NCBI GenBank assembly: GCA_014380825.1
Contig: JACMJD010000569.1
Coordinates: 1-8,607 of the forward strand
From: Phycisphaerae bacterium
GTDB lineage: Bacteria; Planctomycetota; Phycisphaerae; Tepidisphaerales; Tepidisphaeraceae
Length of the DNA: 8,607 nt
Reading direction: 5' to 3'
This document shows positions 7,061 through 8,607 of this stretch, piece by piece (position 1 is the first letter of the stretch; every line of letters starts with the position of its first letter). The notes beneath the pieces are model-generated. The model was given only the letters and a program-made list of their open reading frames with translations. It searched no databases and was not told the origin of the DNA. Both the position numbers and the translations under genes were made by a program.

Positions 7061-8200
7061 ATGACCGCACCGCTCACGCGTCAACAGATTTGCGAACTCA
7101 CCAGCCGCAAGCTTGCCGATGCGGCGCCGTCGCTTCATCAGATCCGCGCGACGCTCGGACTCGACGGCTTCGTTGATGAGATCATCGCTGTCGTCGACAA
7201 GCGTCACGCGCACGATCGGTTCGATTCCGTCCGCACGATCGACGAGCTCGCCCGCAAGATGGCGGCGGCTGCGGGACAAAGCAGCAATTATGAGCTGATC
7301 GTCAAGCACATGAAGCTCGGCGGGAACGGGCCGATCATGGCGAATGCGCTGGCGTATCTGGGGCTGGCGGTTTCGTACGTCGGCAATCTCGGGTTTCCGA
7401 ACATCCATCCGGTGTTCGAAGATTTCGCCAGCCGCGCCCGCGTGATCAGCGTCGCCGAGCCGGCGCACACCGACGCGCTGGAATTCGACGACGGCAAACT
7501 GATGCTCGGCAAACTTTCGCCGCTGGGCGAGGTGAACTGGGACAACATCATCTCGCGCGTCGGTCGTGACCGGCTGAAAGAACTGTTCGACGGCGCTAAG
7601 CTCATCGGCATGGTCAACTGGACGATGCTCCCGCACATGAGCCGCATCTGGGCCAAGCTGCTGGACGAGATAATCCCGCACAGCGAACGCCACACGCGTA
7701 AGCTCTTCATCGACCTGGCCGACCCCGAGAAACGCACGCACGACGACATCCTCGATGCACTCAAACTGCTCACGCGGTTTCAGGATCAGGTGGACGTGAT
7801 CCTCGGATTGAATCTGAAAGAGGCGACCGAGATCGCCGACGTTTTGGGGTTACCTGGTGTCAGCGAGCCCGAAGCCGCGATTGAGGAAAACGCTGTTGCG
7901 ATTCGCGAAGAGTTGAACCTTGCGTGCGTGGTCATCCACCCGCGCCGGGCCGCGGCCGCCGCGACATCGGACGGGAAAAGCGCGAAGTTTGCCGGTCCGT
8001 TCGTGCGTGAGCCGAAGATCAGCACGGGCGCGGGCGATCACTTCAACGCCGGGTTTTGCGTCGGGCGCGTGCTGGGTTTCAGCCTGGAAGAAAGCCTCTG
8101 CGCCGGCGTGGGCGCCAGCGGCTACTACGTCCGCACCGCAACGAGTCCATACGCCACGCAGCTTGCCGAGATTGTCGCCGACCTTCCGGCGCCGCAGTAG
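7061..8200 (+). CDS. PfkB-family carbohydrate/nucleoside kinase
   Basis: The 379-residue product belongs to the ribokinase/PfkB superfamily, which phosphorylates sugars or nucleosides with ATP. Visible landmarks are LGLDGFVDEII near residue 34, the substrate-binding GGNGPIMANALAYLG (residues 87-101), VILGLNLKEATEI in the middle, and the signature STGAGDHFNAGF (from residue 321), where Asp326 is the expected catalytic base and GAGD forms the anion hole. It is somewhat longer than typical members (about 300-330), with an N-terminal helical extension before the first glycine motif. The substrate cannot be assigned, and no neighbouring sugar gene helps. There is no clear Shine-Dalgarno sequence before ATG 7061; taaact at 7049-7054 could be a -10 element giving a nearly leaderless transcript. 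Confidence 0.9.
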   Translation: MTAPLTRQQICELTSRKLADAAPSLHQIRATLGLDGFVDEIIAVVDKRHAHDRFDSVRTIDELARKMAAAAGQSSNYELIVKHMKLGGNGPIMANALAYLGLAVSYVGNLGFPNIHPVFEDFASRARVISVAEPAHTDALEFDDGKLMLGKLSPLGEVNWDNIISRVGRDRLKELFDGAKLIGMVNWTMLPHMSRIWAKLLDEIIPHSERHTRKLFIDLADPEKRTHDDILDALKLLTRFQDQVDVILGLNLKEATEIADVLGLPGVSEPEAAIEENAVAIREELNLACVVIHPRRAAAAATSDGKSAKFAGPFVREPKISTGAGDHFNAGFCVGRVLGFSLEESLCAGVGASGYYVRTATSPYATQLAEIVADLPAPQ

Positions 8201-8250
8201 ATCCGATCCGTCCTTAGCGCGTTCCTAATAACTTACGAGCGCCTGCATTG

Positions 8251-8266
8251 GCGCAAAATTTTGCGC
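8251..8266. promoter_or_regulatory. Perfect 16-bp palindrome between kinase and secreted-protein genes
   Basis: The sequence gcgcaaaattttgcgc is a perfect palindrome lying 50 bp after the kinase stop and 76 bp before the next start. Its central AAAATTTT flanked by GC-rich half-sites suits an operator for a dimeric regulator. Flanking gagcgc (8237-8242) and gcgctc (8265-8270) allow an alternative hairpin, so a terminator-like role is also possible. Confidence 0.35.
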
Positions 8267-8330
8267 GCTCGCGCCGTTCCAAGCTCAAGCTAGTCTGCCC
8301 TCGTCGTTCGTTAAAGCCCGTCCATTTGGG

Positions 8331-8336
8331 GAAGGA
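8331..8336 (+). promoter_or_regulatory. Shine-Dalgarno site defining a GTG start
   Basis: GAAGGA, in the purine-rich context GGGGAAGGAT, lies six bases before GTG 8343, which begins a textbook signal peptide. No in-frame ATG exists in the visible part of this reading frame before the signal peptide, so this site decides the start. Confidence 0.7.
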
Positions 8337-8342
8337 TCTTTC

Positions 8343-8607
8343 GTGCAAATCAACCGATTTTCGTGTGTTCTCGCGGCGTGCTCGTTGTCTATCTGCGCGA
8401 CCATCGCGCGAGCGGAAGTGCTGGTGTACAACATCGTCCAAGGTCAAAGCTCGCTGACCGTCTCGGGAACCTTGGCGGGATCGACTTTAACGGGACAGAC
8501 CGCCAGCAGCCTGAGCACCAGCTACAGCGGAACGATCACGGCGGACGTTACCGCCACGACCATCGCGTTCCCCGGCGGCAGCTTGATCAACGCCGCCAAC
8601 GTGGGGA
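8343..8607 (+). CDS. Exported Ser/Thr/Gly-rich protein, partial (runs off the window)
   Basis: The frame from GTG 8343 is open to the last base, giving 88 codons of an incomplete protein. It starts (M)QINRFSCVLAAC with a hydrophobic core through LSICATI and a clear signal-peptidase site ARA|EV at about residue 24. The mature part is a low-charge, beta-like sequence rich in Ser, Thr, Gly and Ala, for example VYNIVQGQSSLTVSGTL, then SLSTSYSGTITADV and TIAFPGGSLINAANVG. It resembles planctomycete secreted proteins that often end in a PEP-CTERM sorting signal, but the C-terminus is outside the window, so that is a guess. The GTG has a good ribosome-binding site. A palindrome upstream may belong to its control region. 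Confidence 0.75.
   Translation, partial: MQINRFSCVLAACSLSICATIARAEVLVYNIVQGQSSLTVSGTLAGSTLTGQTASSLSTSYSGTITADVTATTIAFPGGSLINAANVG

Noticed and set aside
8248..8457. 69-residue plus-strand frame near the end of the window
   Set aside because: It is basic and domain-free and overlaps the better-supported GTG-started secreted-protein gene in another frame.

Overview
This is a GC-rich bacterial chromosomal segment that most resembles a planctomycete, probably Phycisphaerae-like. The inference rests on two membrane proteins ending in the C-terminal zinc ribbon CGYDLRA(S/T)P(D/E)RCPECG, which I associate with that group, together with planctomycete-style small lipoproteins, a secreted Ser/Thr/Gly-rich protein and several kinds of short intergenic inverted repeat. 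No marker gene proves the taxonomy.

Layout. Bases 1-74 hold a perfect hairpin downstream of a minus-strand DinB-superfamily gene (75-563). About 700 bp with no convincing gene follows (564-1260), carrying a period-10 repeat and a GC-rich hairpin. Two membrane proteins of the same zinc-ribbon architecture then face each other (plus strand 1261-1794, minus strand 1722-2387) and overlap tail to tail by 73 bp. A RimJ/RimL-type acetyltransferase gene (2402-3013) diverges from the second one. After a long imperfect inverted repeat comes an exported protein with two TlpA/ResA-like thioredoxin domains (3245-4375). A second hairpin repeat separates it from guaB (IMP dehydrogenase, 4536-6083), which starts just after a promoter-like sequence. 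Two small lipoprotein genes (6083-6385, coupled to guaB by TGATG, and 6431-6919) follow. A third, perfect 30-bp inverted repeat precedes a PfkB-family sugar/nucleoside kinase gene (7061-8200). The window ends inside a gene for an exported protein with a GTG start (from 8343).

How the genes fit together. guaB commits IMP to guanine nucleotide synthesis, and the two lipoprotein genes are probably co-transcribed with it without an obvious shared pathway. The double-thioredoxin protein would act in thiol redox chemistry outside the cytoplasmic membrane. The other genes look like independent single-gene units. I found no RNA gene, CRISPR array, transposase or phage gene.

I do not see a clearly new multi-gene system. 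The most interesting signal is repeat traffic. Four different inverted-repeat types sit between genes, and two further short repeats lie inside coding sequence: a TCAGAG-type repeat forms part of a 20-residue insert in the CBS domain of IMP dehydrogenase, and a 15-bp tandem repeat encodes the N-terminus of the adjacent lipoprotein. The overlapping zinc-ribbon pair, with a probable CTG start in one member, is the next most interesting feature.
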